A stretch of DNA of 64,000 nt from Halostagnicola sp. A56 (GTDB lineage Archaea; Halobacteriota; Halobacteria; Halobacteriales; Natrialbaceae). Positions 15,957 through 24,635 of this stretch are shown piece after piece. The stretch lies in NCBI RefSeq assembly GCF_000691505.1, contig NZ_JMIP02000020.1, forward strand, positions 124,001-188,000, given 5' to 3'. The notes beneath the pieces are model-generated. The model saw nothing but the letters and a program-made list of their open reading frames with translations. It did no database searches and had not been told where the DNA came from. Each line of letters opens with the position of its first letter. Within the stretch, counting starts at the first letter, position 1. Made by a program: the position numbers and the translations under genes.

Positions 15957-18329
15957 TCAGGCGTCGATGATTCGATCGGGCTCAATCCGGGACAACCGCA
16001 TCGCGTTCCCGGTGACGCCGAGGCTCATCCCCATATCTCCGACAACGACTGCCAGCGCAACGCTGACCAGGCCCAGCGGCACGCCTAGAGCGAGTAGGAG
16101 CTTCACGCCGAGGCTGGCCCAGATGTTTTGCCGGATCACACCGTTGGCCGTATGCGACAGATCGTACAGGTACGGGAGTTTCCCGATGTCGTCGCCCATC
16201 AACGCAATATCAGCCGTTTCGAGGGCGGTGTCGGTGCCCGCCGCGCCCATCGCGATGCCGACCTCCGCAGTGGCGAGCGCGGGGGCGTCATTGATGCCGT
16301 CGCCGACCATCGCAACCTCCCCGTACTCCGCCTGTAACTCTTCGACTGCGTCGACCTTCTCGTCGGGCAGGAGTTCGGCGCGATACTCATCGACACCGAC
16401 CTGCTCGGCGATGGCGCGGGCGGTGCCCTCGTTGTCGCCGGTCAGCATCACCACGCGCTCGACGCCCAGCTCGTGCAGGCGTTCGACAGCCCGCTTCGAG
16501 GCCGGGCGAACCTCGTCGGCGATGGCGATCGCACCCAGCAGTTCCGACTCCGTCCCGACGATGACGACCGTCTTGCCCTCCCGCTCCAGCGCGGAGAGTG
16601 CATTCTCGGCAAACGCCCCGTCGTCGGACTCTGACGACTCTTCCGCTACGACGCCGCCGTCCGTCTCGCGGCGTGCTCGAGCGAGGTCGAAGCCCAGCTC
16701 CTCGAAGAGCGCGGGCTTGCCCGCATAGTACGTCTTGCCGTCGATCTCGCCCCGGATGCCCTTCCCCGTGAGGCTCTCGAAACTCGTCGCATCGGGCAGA
16801 TTACCCACGCCCGTCTCCTCAGCACGGGCGAGAATGGCCGCAGCGATGGGGTGCTCACTGCGACGCTCCAGTCCGGCGGCGCGACGGAGCAGATCGTCCT
16901 CCGTGGTGTCACCGACCGGGACGACATCGGTGACGGCGAGTTCGCCCTTCGTGAGCGTCCCCGTCTTGTCGAGCGCGACGGCATCGACTTCGCCCATCGC
17001 CTCGAGGTAGTTGCCGCCCTTGATCAGGACGCCGTTCTTCGCGGCGCTCGTAATTCCCGACACCACCGAGACGGGCGTCGAGATGACGAACGCACAGGGA
17101 CAGGCGATCACCAGCAGGGTGAGCCCCCGGATGAACCACGTCTGCCAGTCGCTCGCGAAGGTGAACCCGTACCCGGCCAGGTCGACCGAGATGGGGTCGG
17201 CGATGACCAGCGGCGGGATTGCGGCGGTCAGGATTGCCAGCACGACGACGAGGGGTGTGTAGTAGCCGGAGAAGCGGTCGACGAACTGCTCAGACTCGGT
17301 CTTCTTCGCCTGTGCGCCCTGGACCATCTCGATGATGCGCGAGAGCGTCGAATCGCCAGCGGTTGAGGTGACCTCTACCTCGAGGTACCCCTCTTCGTTG
17401 ATCGCGCCGGCGTAGACCTCGTCGCCCGTCTGCTTGTCGACGGGGACGCTCTCGCCCGTGATCGGCGACTGGTCGACTGCACTCCCGCCTTCGATAACCG
17501 TTCCGTCGAGCGGAATCTTGTCGCCGGGGCGGACGACGACGGTCTCGCCAACGTCGACCTCCTCGGCGGGAACGGTCACTTCCTCACCGTCGCGAAGGAC
17601 GGTCGCCTCGTCGGGCGAGAGTTCCATCAGCTCGCGCAGGGAGTCCCGTGCCCTGTCCATCGCGTAGTCCTCGAGCAGCTCGGCGATGCTGAATAGGACG
17701 GCCAGCGTCGCCGCCTCGACGAAGTAGCCGATACCGGTCGCCGCGATGATCGCCGTCCCCATCAGCAGGTCGATGTCGAGGCTTCGGTTCTTCGCGGAGT
17801 AGTACCCGCTACGGACGACCGGGATGCCGCTGGCGGCGACGGCGCCGAGGAACAGGACATCTGCGATGTGGAGCGGGTACTCGAGGACGCTCGCCACCGT
17901 GGCGTTCTGTCCGGTGAGGAGGAACTCAAAGAGGAGGCCGAGCGTGACGAACGCCGCGCCGAGCCACGTCTTCTTCGCGCGAGGACTCGTCCAGACCTCC
18001 GATGGTGGCGCGATGTCGACGCCATCGGCCGCCTGGTTGTCCTCATCATCGCCCTCGGCGTCCGAGCCCCCGACGACCTCGTAGCCGGCGCCTTCAATCG
18101 CCTTGACTACGTCGGCTTCGCTAGTTCGATCAGGGTCGTACGTGACGTTGGCCGTGCCGGTGGTCGGCTGGAGCGTGACGTCAGTAATGCCGTCGACACG
18201 CTGGAGGCTCTTGTTCACCTTTTGGGCGCAAGAGGGACAGTCCATCTCGGGAACGGCGAGGCGGGCGGTCAGCTCACGTCGCTGTCCGCCGCCGCTCGTT
18301 CCTCCTGCTGCGTCCGGATTCTCTGTCAT
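15957..18329 (-). CDS. P1B-type heavy-metal ATPase (Zn/Cd type)
   Basis: About 790 residues. An N-terminal HMA metal-binding domain has DCPSCAQ near residue 31. Eight membrane helices follow. The ion-binding CPC (IACPCAFVIS) is in helix 6 near residue 410, the phosphorylated Asp is in DKTGTLTKGE near residue 453, the SEHP nucleotide motif follows, and MVGDGINDAPAL is the hinge. The last helices hold GDMGMSLGVTGNAMRL, resembling the ZntA (P1B-2) pattern with its Asp ligand, so Zn(II)/Cd(II) export is likelier than copper. A regulator gene lies 60 bases upstream. ATG 18329 is chosen; a TTG at 18380 would overlap the operator. Confidence 0.93.
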   Translation of the reverse strand: MTENPDAAGGTSGGGQRRELTARLAVPEMDCPSCAQKVNKSLQRVDGITDVTLQPTTGTANVTYDPDRTSEADVVKAIEGAGYEVVGGSDAEGDDEDNQAADGVDIAPPSEVWTSPRAKKTWLGAAFVTLGLLFEFLLTGQNATVASVLEYPLHIADVLFLGAVAASGIPVVRSGYYSAKNRSLDIDLLMGTAIIAATGIGYFVEAATLAVLFSIAELLEDYAMDRARDSLRELMELSPDEATVLRDGEEVTVPAEEVDVGETVVVRPGDKIPLDGTVIEGGSAVDQSPITGESVPVDKQTGDEVYAGAINEEGYLEVEVTSTAGDSTLSRIIEMVQGAQAKKTESEQFVDRFSGYYTPLVVVLAILTAAIPPLVIADPISVDLAGYGFTFASDWQTWFIRGLTLLVIACPCAFVISTPVSVVSGITSAAKNGVLIKGGNYLEAMGEVDAVALDKTGTLTKGELAVTDVVPVGDTTEDDLLRRAAGLERRSEHPIAAAILARAEETGVGNLPDATSFESLTGKGIRGEIDGKTYYAGKPALFEELGFDLARARRETDGGVVAEESSESDDGAFAENALSALEREGKTVVIVGTESELLGAIAIADEVRPASKRAVERLHELGVERVVMLTGDNEGTARAIAEQVGVDEYRAELLPDEKVDAVEELQAEYGEVAMVGDGINDAPALATAEVGIAMGAAGTDTALETADIALMGDDIGKLPYLYDLSHTANGVIRQNIWASLGVKLLLALGVPLGLVSVALAVVVGDMGMSLGVTGNAMRLSRIEPDRIIDA

Positions 18330-18365
18330 CACGTCATGGTAGGAGCGGGAGTTCGATATGTCTTT

Positions 18366-18381
18366 GTTGGAATATTCCAAC
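18366..18381. promoter_or_regulatory. 16-bp perfect palindrome, candidate metal-responsive operator
   Basis: GTTGGAATATTCCAAC is a perfect palindrome, 37 bases upstream of the ATPase ATG and inside the 60-base gap behind the regulator gene. Its A/T centre can double as the TATA region, so a bound repressor would block, or an activator would recruit, the transcription machinery. The likeliest partner is the regulator encoded just upstream (inference). Confidence 0.65.
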
Positions 18382-18389
18382 TACTGCCC

Positions 18390-19136
18390 TCAGTGGGATG
18401 CCAGCCGTTCTTCCGCTACCCGCTCGCCGGCGACATGTTGCTTCGCCAAATGTTCTTCCGCCCGACGGAGTCGGTAGGTGAGTGTTGACCGTGGCACGTC
18501 GAGATGCTCTGCGAGTTCTCCAACATCGACCTCGCGGGGTGATTCGTAGTAGCCGTGTTCGACGGCGGCCTGGAGAGCAGCCTCTTGGGCTGGAGGCAAT
18601 CCACTTGGTGTTCCGTCGCTTCCCCTAGCTGATGTTGTGTCCGCTGTGCGGAGCATCTCCATCTGGGCGCACTCCCCGACGGCGACTTTGAGAGCGTCGA
18701 AGAACGCCGCCACGTCGCCATCGCCGGAGTGGATGAGTCGCCACGTGTAGTGGCGGCCCTCGTGACGAGTCTCGAACAGCACGCCGTCGCCGAGGTGGTC
18801 GCGAGCGATGTGGGGGACTGAGGCGCAGGTCGGAGTGCGCTCCCAATCTGAGTAGAGGATGAGCGCGTCGTCCGTGCGGTCGAGGACGCGGGTGGTCTGT
18901 GTGGCGTTGCAGTCCTCGGTGGCGAGACAGTCAGCGTAGTAGTCGCCGTTGAGAAAGGCGTCCTCGATGGCGTTGAGCGCCTCAGGCGTACCGGTGGCAT
19001 GGTCGACCCGCCAGAGACGCTCGGCAGTGGCGTGCAGCGAGAGCGAGCGAACGCGAGCGTCGGGGTGGTCGGCGAGGGCGTCCGCCACCCTGTTGCAGCC
19101 GGGCTCGTATTCGAGAGCGAAGACGAGTTCGCGCAT
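18390..19136 (-). CDS. HTH_10 regulator, candidate metal sensor
   Basis: 248 residues from ATG 19136 (MRELVFALEYEPGCNRVAD). The N-terminal sensor domain holds several cysteines and histidines that could bind metal: PGCNRV, ADCLATEDCNATQ and PTCASVPHIARDH. The C-terminal HTH_10 domain is LPPAQEAALQAAVEHGYYES, then VGELAEHLDVPRSTLTYRLRRAEEHL (residues about 170-230). It sits directly upstream of the heavy-metal ATPase on the same strand with a palindrome between. The reading as a metal-responsive regulator is inference from cysteine content and position. Confidence 0.85.
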   Translation of the reverse strand: MRELVFALEYEPGCNRVADALADHPDARVRSLSLHATAERLWRVDHATGTPEALNAIEDAFLNGDYYADCLATEDCNATQTTRVLDRTDDALILYSDWERTPTCASVPHIARDHLGDGVLFETRHEGRHYTWRLIHSGDGDVAAFFDALKVAVGECAQMEMLRTADTTSARGSDGTPSGLPPAQEAALQAAVEHGYYESPREVDVGELAEHLDVPRSTLTYRLRRAEEHLAKQHVAGERVAEERLASH

Positions 19137-19197
19137 ACCCCGTCTAAGGCCTGCTACGACATAACCCATGGCCTGCAGCGTTGTCGACCAGTAGATC

Positions 19198-19482
19198 TCA
19201 GATTACGTCGTCAGGGTCGTGAACTTCCTGCATTCGCTGTGCTTCGGCCGCGTATTGCTCCTGGAGGTCGGGGTCATCGACCATGCCAAGATTGCCGGGT
19301 TCAGCATCGACTGCTGCTGTCGTATCTCGGACGTCGGTGAAGGACGTGAGTGCGCGTTCCTTCCGATAGTACTGTTCTCCATCGGGTGTTGCGTAGGTGA
19401 GGATGATCAGGTTCTGCTCGTCATCGGAGTACGTCCGTTCGACAAGCCAAACACGAACGTCATCTTCAGACTGATTTGACAT
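19198..19482 (-). CDS. Small acidic hypothetical protein
   Basis: 94 residues from ATG 19482 (MSNQSEDDVRVWLVERTY). An N-terminal beta-hairpin with NLIILTYATPDGEQYY is followed by a charged helix AEAQRMQEVHDPDD. No known domain. Codon usage and acidity match a genuine haloarchaeal gene. It lies 62 bases upstream of the regulator gene on the same strand. Confidence 0.65.
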   Translation of the reverse strand: MSNQSEDDVRVWLVERTYSDDEQNLIILTYATPDGEQYYRKERALTSFTDVRDTTAAVDAEPGNLGMVDDPDLQEQYAAEAQRMQEVHDPDDVI

Positions 19483-19519
19483 ACTTAGACATCCCCCGAT
19501 ATCCACTAAGGGATTGGTG

Positions 19520-20053
19520 TTACGGCTTGCCGAGACTCGCTGTCTCGAAGGGTGACTCTCCGGTCGGAATGAGCAGCTCCTGTCGGTCTCCGACCCGCTC
19601 GGCGAGCTTCCGTTTCAGGCACTGTCTCGCCGTCGACGGCGTGAAGACGCCTTTGTCGAGCATTTCGCCGACGACGTCTTTGAGGGCCGCGAACTGTCCC
19701 TGCAGGTGGCCGTCGCCGACCGGCTCGCCGTCGTACCAGCGCACCGTCGCGAGCGCGCCGTTCCCGACCGTCTCTCCCTGCTCGACCGTCTCCGAGTCGT
19801 ACTGGAGCCCGAACCACAGCGTCCGATAGGCGGTCACCTCGAACGTCGTCGACACCACGAAGAACGCCTCGTGGTGGAGGTAGTCGAGATGGTCCGCGAC
19901 GATCTCGTCGAGGGTGAGCCCGGTGGCGCGGGGTTTCGGCTCGACGACCGTCGACGGTCGATCCTCGCCAGCGAGGTAGCCGTCGACCGCATCTGCCTCG
20001 ATGCCATCGGCCAGCTCTGTGAGGAGCTGTTTCGCTGACTCTCTTGAAACCTT
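19520..20053 (-). pseudogene. 5'-truncated haloarchaeal gene (DUF6735-like) at island edge
   Basis: The frame codes for 177 residues with good haloarchaeal composition from the very first codon after a stop at 20054-20056 (SAKQLLTELADGIEADAV, then DEIVADHLDYLHHEAFFVV, then EVTAYRTLWFGLQYDS and a C-terminal QELLIPTGESPFETASLG). There is no ATG, GTG or TTG anywhere in the first 65 codons. The first usable start (GTG 19858) would cut through the conserved part. As I remember the DUF6735 family, an N-terminal beta-rich segment is expected and is missing here. I read this as a gene broken at about 20053 when the island formed. Confidence 0.6.
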
Positions 20054-20593
20054 CTAATACACACTTGTGGTGGAACGGTCGATAGGTAGATCCTGCGAAT
20101 GAAACAGTCAGCTCGTAAGAGTCGTGTCGGGAGAAAAAAAATCTACCTCCGTCACAACGGTCCGACGTACGTCGCCTCACTTTGGCCTACGGTACCGATT
20201 CGGTTCTCGGAAGCGCAGAGAGTAAGCGAGGCGATCGTGGCGGTCAAGGCGCGGGTGAGTTGTGAGAAGTTACGTCTCCAAATCAAACGTCTCGAATCGT
20301 TCTAGTGTATTCTTCAAAGTCCTCCGCCCTCTTTTCGGCGTACTTTTTGAAGATCTGATCTGTGGAGAACCTCACTTCAACATCTTGATCTGAGAGTCGT
20401 TCCAGCATGTAACTAACCCTAAGTTAGGCACGATAGTATTTATATCTTTCGCCGAAAAATCGCCGGAAGGGATCGAGGTGGCGGAAAAGACATTGCACGC
20501 AGTTCCGTCACCCGGTAGTGTCATATTAGGCGCGTTCTCGCAGGGTCGACGCGAACTCGTATATTTATGCGAGTCGTTATCCTTTGACACTAT
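20054..20593. other. Gene-free junction region right of the island
   Basis: 540 bases without a convincing gene. A 68-codon frame at 20099-20305 is basic and lacks haloarchaeal acidity, so I do not call it. The region holds an 8-base A-run near 20134, an AT-rich stretch (GTATTTATATC near 20436) that could be a promoter, and the small palindrome at 20418-20428. No tRNA, integrase or direct repeat that would mark an attachment site was seen. Confidence 0.5.
20418..20428. promoter_or_regulatory. Palindrome CCTAA-G-TTAGG near AT-rich promoter
   Basis: Five-base perfect arms around a single G, eight bases before the AT-rich stretch GTATTTATATC. It lies about 165 bases before the alpha/beta hydrolase start. 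It could be an operator, or a leftover of the insertion event. Short, so the evidence is weak. Confidence 0.3.
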
Positions 20594-21364
20594 ATGGACA
20601 CGGTCACCCATCACGGACGGGAGACGGCCTTCGTCGCGACCGCAGGTGAGCGCTCCGAGGAAACGATCTGTTTCGTCCACGGCAGCGGAACATCACACAC
20701 TGTCTGGGAGTCTCAAAATTCGCTATCGGACCGGTACGACCTCGTCTCGCTCGATCTGAGCGGCCACGGCGCGTCCGACGACGTTCGGGCCGACGCCGGC
20801 TACGCGACGCTGTCCGCCTACAGCGACGACCTGCTCGCCGTCGTCGAGGAGACGGACGCCACCGCCGTCGTCGGGAGTTCGCTCGGCGGTGCCGTTACCC
20901 TCCACGCGCTGCTCGAGCGGTCTTTCGAGCCCGACAAAGTGATTCTGACCGGGACGGGCGCGCGAATGGGCGTCCTCGAGGATCTGTTGGCCTGGCTCGA
21001 GTCGGATTTCGAACGGGCTATCGAGTTCCTCCACGAACCCGATCGGCTCTTTCACGATCCGAATCCCGAACTGCTCGAGGCCTCTCGTGATCGAATGCGC
21101 GCATGCGGGCGACGGACTGTGGCGCGGGACTTTCGTACCTGCCATCGCTTCGACGTGCGCTCTGATCTCGGCGAGATCGACGTCCCCACACTCGCGGTCT
21201 GTGGCGAGTACGACCAGCTCACGCCGCCGTGGTATCACGAGTTTCTCGTGGACGAACTGCCGGACGGCGAGTACGCGACCATCGACGACGCGGCGCACCT
21301 GCCGATGCTCGAGCGACCCGACGCGTTCAACGAGACGCTAGACGATTTTCTGGAATTGCGGTAG
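20594..21364 (+). CDS. Alpha/beta hydrolase
   Basis: 256 residues. The classic fold is visible: oxyanion-hole segment FVHGSGTSH (residues about 27-35), DLSGHGASDD, nucleophile elbow VVGSSLGGAV with Ser near residue 96, acid residue in CGEYDQLTPP near residue 210 and catalytic His in DDAAHLPMLERP near residue 237. It hydrolyses an ester or a C-C/C-halide bond; the substrate is not evident. It stands alone and converges with panB across about 50 bases. Confidence 0.9.
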   Translation: MDTVTHHGRETAFVATAGERSEETICFVHGSGTSHTVWESQNSLSDRYDLVSLDLSGHGASDDVRADAGYATLSAYSDDLLAVVEETDATAVVGSSLGGAVTLHALLERSFEPDKVILTGTGARMGVLEDLLAWLESDFERAIEFLHEPDRLFHDPNPELLEASRDRMRACGRRTVARDFRTCHRFDVRSDLGEIDVPTLAVCGEYDQLTPPWYHEFLVDELPDGEYATIDDAAHLPMLERPDAFNETLDDFLELR

Positions 21365-21413
21365 CGAGCCACGAGGGTTCGGCGTCTCGACCTCGTTCGA
21401 TCCCGTCCGAAAA

Positions 21414-22226
21414 CTAGTAGATGTCCCCGAGGTCGCCCTCTTGATGGCTGTGTTCCTCGGCCGGGAACTCGCCGTCCTCGACCGCAGCGACGTAGTCGTC
21501 GACTGCTGACTCCATCTCCGAGCGAACGTCACCGAACTGCTTCGAGAACGACGGCGTCCACTCGCTCAGACCGACGGCGTCGTGGAAGACCAACACCTGC
21601 CCGTCGCAGTGGGGGCCAGCACCGATACCGATCGTCGGAACGTCGATCGCGTCGGTTATCGTCGCCGCCAGATTCGACGGGACGTGCTCTAACACCAGCG
21701 AGAACGCGCCCGCATCCGCGTGATCTTCGGCGAGTTCTAGCATCCGGTCGGCGGCCGCCCGATCCGTCCCCTGTCGCGGGTAGCCGCCGTACTGGTTGAC
21801 GTGCTGGGGCGTCAATCCGAGGTGTGCCATCACGGGGATGCCGAGTTGGACCAGCCGCTCCGTGATATCGACCGTGTGCGGACCGCTCTCGAGTTTGACA
21901 GCGGACGCGCCCTCCTCTTTGAGCATGCGGCCGGCGTTTTCGATCGTGGCGGCTTCGTCGACGCCGAAGGAGAGAAACGGCATGTCGGCGACCACGAGCG
22001 CCTCGTCGGTGGCTCGAGCCACGGCACCGACGTGGCTGGCCAGTTGGTCGACGTCCACCGGAACCGTCGTCTCGTAGCCGAGGGCCGTGTTGGCCACGCT
22101 GTCGCCGACGAGAATCACGTCGACGCCCGCTTCGTCGACGATTTCGGCCGTCGGTGCGTCGTATGCGGTCAGCATCGTAATGGGCGTCTCACCCATCTGC
22201 TCGCGCAGATCCCGTACGGTTACCAT
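21414..22226 (-). CDS. panB: 3-methyl-2-oxobutanoate hydroxymethyltransferase
   Basis: The first committed step of pantoate and coenzyme A synthesis: transfers a hydroxymethyl group from methylene-tetrahydrofolate or -tetrahydromethanopterin to 2-oxoisovalerate. 270 residues, normal for the family. Seen: MLTAYDAPTAEIVDEAG, LVGDSVANTALGYETT (metal-binding Asp), VADMPFLSFG, AHLGLTPQHVNQYGGY and TIGIGAGPHCDGQVLVFHD (catalytic region). Monocistronic on the minus strand. Confidence 0.96.
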   Translation of the reverse strand: MVTVRDLREQMGETPITMLTAYDAPTAEIVDEAGVDVILVGDSVANTALGYETTVPVDVDQLASHVGAVARATDEALVVADMPFLSFGVDEAATIENAGRMLKEEGASAVKLESGPHTVDITERLVQLGIPVMAHLGLTPQHVNQYGGYPRQGTDRAAADRMLELAEDHADAGAFSLVLEHVPSNLAATITDAIDVPTIGIGAGPHCDGQVLVFHDAVGLSEWTPSFSKQFGDVRSEMESAVDDYVAAVEDGEFPAEEHSHQEGDLGDIY

Positions 22227-22437
22227 ACCCTATACCTTCGTGGCCGTTCATTAAACCTCACCGCTCTGCTGTCGGACAGTCGAACGTTTCCCGCTGAACG
22301 GCTCTCGTGCGATCAAACGACTCTTATCCCGCCGAACGGGCCGTCACACGTTCACGCGAATCTTCGACCTCGCGTTCTACCCGGTGGAACAACCGATTCC
22401 CGCGGCACTTAATAGGACTGCACGGCGATGCTCACTC

Positions 22438-22671
22438 GTGCCAGAACCCGTCGAAACCACCTCGCCCGACGGCGTCGACTTCGGTTGGGTGATGCAGGTC
22501 ACGTTCGTCCTGACCATCGCCGTCGGCGCTCCCATCGTCGCGCTCCTCTCGATCACGGCGGACCTGACGAGTTGGGGGGCGCGCGCCGAGTTCGCGATCC
22601 GCGTCGGCGCACCCATCTGGGTCGTCACCGCGCTGTCCGTGTTCGCGTACGCGAAGCGCAAACAGGAGTAA
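22438..22671 (+). CDS. Small two-helix membrane protein (DUF5822-like)
   Basis: 78 residues from a GTG start at 22438 (PEPVETTSPDGVDFGWVMQ). The frame extends upstream, but those residues are basic and non-haloarchaeal, and the GTG restores the usual N-terminus of this haloarchaeal family as I remember it. Two membrane helices: FVLTIAVGAPIVALLS and IWVVTALSVFAYA, with a short basic tail KRKQE. Function unknown. Confidence 0.65.
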   Translation: MPEPVETTSPDGVDFGWVMQVTFVLTIAVGAPIVALLSITADLTSWGARAEFAIRVGAPIWVVTALSVFAYAKRKQE

Positions 22672-22753
22672 CGGCGTCAGGAGAGGTCGGTTTCGGTACA
22701 ACGGAGGAGACGACGATCAAGTAGTCGTACAATCAACGCCCCGGCATCTGCGA

Positions 22754-23293
22754 TTAGCGATCCGGGATCCGCGCGTCGACGTATTCGAAGTCGACGCCCG
22801 CACGTCGTGCCGCGATCTCGTCTCGTTCCGAGTCGCCGACGAACAACGCTGCCTCCGGCGTGCTCGAGAGCAGACGGATCGACTCGAGCAGCGGCTCCGG
22901 ATCGGGCTTTCTCGCCGACACCGTATCGCGGCCGACGACTGCACCGACTGTGGCGTCGAGGTCGTGTGCCGCGAGCGCGAGCCGACAGGCCGCCTCGCAG
23001 TTCAGCGAGCAGACGGCGACGGCGACGTCTCGCTCGAGGAGTTCGTCCGCGCGAGCGAGTCGCGTGGATCGGCGCGCGCCCTCGCGTTCGTGGTCGGCGA
23101 TCGCGTTCTCGACCGCCGCGGCGATGCCCGCGCCGTCCGCTCTCTCGAGGAGGGTCCAGAGGTCCTTCGCCGGCGGTTCGACGCCCGCGGTGTCGTAGAC
23201 GTCGAGCACGTCGGTCCGGACGGCGTCCCAGTCGACGGCGAGGTCGACGACCGTCCCGTCCAGATCGTACACGACCGCGTCGTACTCAGTCAC
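22754..23293 (-). CDS. HAD-family phosphatase
   Basis: 179 residues. The four HAD motifs are visible: motif I VVYDLDGTVVDL (nucleophile Asp near residue 10), a helical cap, motif II around AVCSLN, motif III Lys in SARKPDPEPLL near residue 130 and motif IV FVGDSERDEIAARRAG near residue 155. It resembles the phosphoglycolate phosphatase or beta-phosphoglucomutase-like group. The start is GTG. The substrate is not defined. Confidence 0.85.
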   Translation of the reverse strand: MTEYDAVVYDLDGTVVDLAVDWDAVRTDVLDVYDTAGVEPPAKDLWTLLERADGAGIAAAVENAIADHEREGARRSTRLARADELLERDVAVAVCSLNCEAACRLALAAHDLDATVGAVVGRDTVSARKPDPEPLLESIRLLSSTPEAALFVGDSERDEIAARRAGVDFEYVDARIPDR

Positions 23294-23413
23294 GATCGCT
23301 AGTATCGTCCCAATCTGAATAGCGACTTCGGTTCCGGTCGGGACCAGTGGAGCCGTCTTGTGGGTGGCGACGGTAGCTCAATTCCTGAAAAATAGGAGTG
23401 GACACCAGTCGAC

Positions 23414-23818
23414 TCAGTCGTCGTCGGCCGCCTGTGCCTGCTGTTCGTTGATGTGATCGACGATCGATTCGGTTTCGGCCTCGAACTCCTCGTGGTCCAT
23501 TTCCACGCCGTGTAGCACCGTCGAGAAGTATCGAACGTTGCCGGCGAGCGCGAACGCTTCCGCTAACTCCGCTTCCGTTACCTCCTCGAGTTTCGCCTCC
23601 TCGCGGTGGAAGTGGATGCAGTAGGGACACTGGATCGCAGCGCTCGCACCGACTCCGACGAGCGCCTTCTCCCGTCGGGTGAGGTCGGTTTCGCCGAGCT
23701 GGAGATCGCGGACGACGTTCCAGCTGTGATCGGCGGCGGCGTCGGGCAGCGCCTCGATCCAGCTTGGAACCACGCCGAGATACTCCTGAATTTCGTCTGC
23801 TGTGTCGTTGGATACCAT
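23414..23818 (-). CDS. AhpD-like carboxymuconolactone decarboxylase family protein
   Basis: 134 residues. All-helical with the redox motif CPYCIHFHREEAK (residues about 72-84), the Cys-x-x-Cys-x-x-x-His pattern of AhpD-type peroxidase/disulfide reductases. TRREKALVGVGASAA precedes it, as in this family. It probably reduces peroxides or serves as a thiol partner. Its C-terminal tail EQQAQAADDD is acidic. No lipoamide partner is adjacent. Confidence 0.85.
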   Translation of the reverse strand: MVSNDTADEIQEYLGVVPSWIEALPDAAADHSWNVVRDLQLGETDLTRREKALVGVGASAAIQCPYCIHFHREEAKLEEVTEAELAEAFALAGNVRYFSTVLHGVEMDHEEFEAETESIVDHINEQQAQAADDD

Positions 23819-24201
23819 TTCGTCTCCTCCTCCATACGGATCTCGTCGCGACCACGGTCGACTGACGATCGACTGCGGGCGGCGTGCCTCGAGATCCGTT
23901 CGTCTCTAGGTCCGCCAGCGCGAAGTACCTGACACGCTCTTCTCCGCCGGGAACCGTCGTGATTCTAGCGGCTCTCCGGTCAGAGCTAACGACGGATTCG
24001 GCGGGACCCAACGCGAATCCGACCAACCATAACGACGAATCTTATCGGAGACAACGCCGAAAGCGGACGGACCACCTGCGAAACGGCGGAATATAACCGA
24101 TGACGGGTCACGCGCTCGCCGCCTGCCTCGTCGCCGTGCAGAGAGTGGGCATCGAGTGCCCAATCCTTGGGACTTTTGCGCGTCGACGCCCTACGCGGTG
24201 T
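23819..24201. other. Gene-free divergent region before tfs
   Basis: 383 bases between the AhpD-like gene and the transcription factor gene. It should hold both promoters. I see no convincing coding frame, and no repeat or clear TATA element beyond short AT stretches (GGAATATAACC near 24090). Confidence 0.4.
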
Positions 24202-24531
24202 ATGCAGTTTTGCGACGAGTGCGGTTCGATGATGAAAGCCGACGGCGATCAGATGGTCTGTACGAACGACGAGTGCGGTCGCGCAAACGATCGCGACCGG
24301 GAGCGCGAGTCGGCGTTCGTCACCACCGAGGCCCAGACGGACGACGACGTGATCGAATCGAGCGAGGAGGCGAACTTCGAGGGCAAACCGATCGCGTCGG
24401 ATGTCGTCTGCGACGAGTGTGGCAACCAGGAAGCCTGGTACGAACTCAAACAGACCGCCTCGGCCGACGAACCGCCGACCCGCTTTTTCAAGTGTACCGA
24501 CTGCGGCTACCGCTGGCGCGAGTACAACTGA
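24202..24531 (+). CDS. tfs: Transcription factor S (TFIIS-like cleavage factor)
   Basis: 109 residues from ATG 24202. The N-terminal zinc ribbon CDECGSMMK...CTNDECG (residues about 4-28) resembles RPB9. The C-terminal zinc ribbon is CDECGNQEAWYEL...FFKCTDCGYRWREY (residues about 72-108). The Asp-Glu pair in SADEPPTR sits at the tip of the second ribbon and is what enters the RNA polymerase active site to trigger transcript cleavage, so this copy should be active. It rescues backtracked polymerase. The frame is open upstream, but only this ATG gives a proper N-terminus. Confidence 0.95.
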   Translation: MQFCDECGSMMKADGDQMVCTNDECGRANDRDRERESAFVTTEAQTDDDVIESSEEANFEGKPIASDVVCDECGNQEAWYELKQTASADEPPTRFFKCTDCGYRWREYN

Positions 24532-24635
24532 TCGCTCAGTCGACGCGCAGCTTGTCGAGACAGCCGCGGATACCGTCGCCGAGTCGAACCTGCGGGTTCC
24601 ACCACTGTTATGGCCCAGCGACGACCACTCGAGGT

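Noticed and set aside
19834..20064. Frame starting MCIRRFQESQ as the missing start of the truncated gene
   Set aside because: It is in a different frame, Ser/Arg-rich, and does not extend the acidic protein seen in the correct frame. A frameshift would not restore a known N-terminus.
20099..20305. 68-codon frame as a small basic protein
   Set aside because: Basic, with no haloarchaeal acidity or GC3 bias and no start context; lies in junction DNA.
20054..20593. tRNA or att site at the right edge of the island
   Set aside because: No cloverleaf, no integrase and no direct repeat pair could be found by eye.
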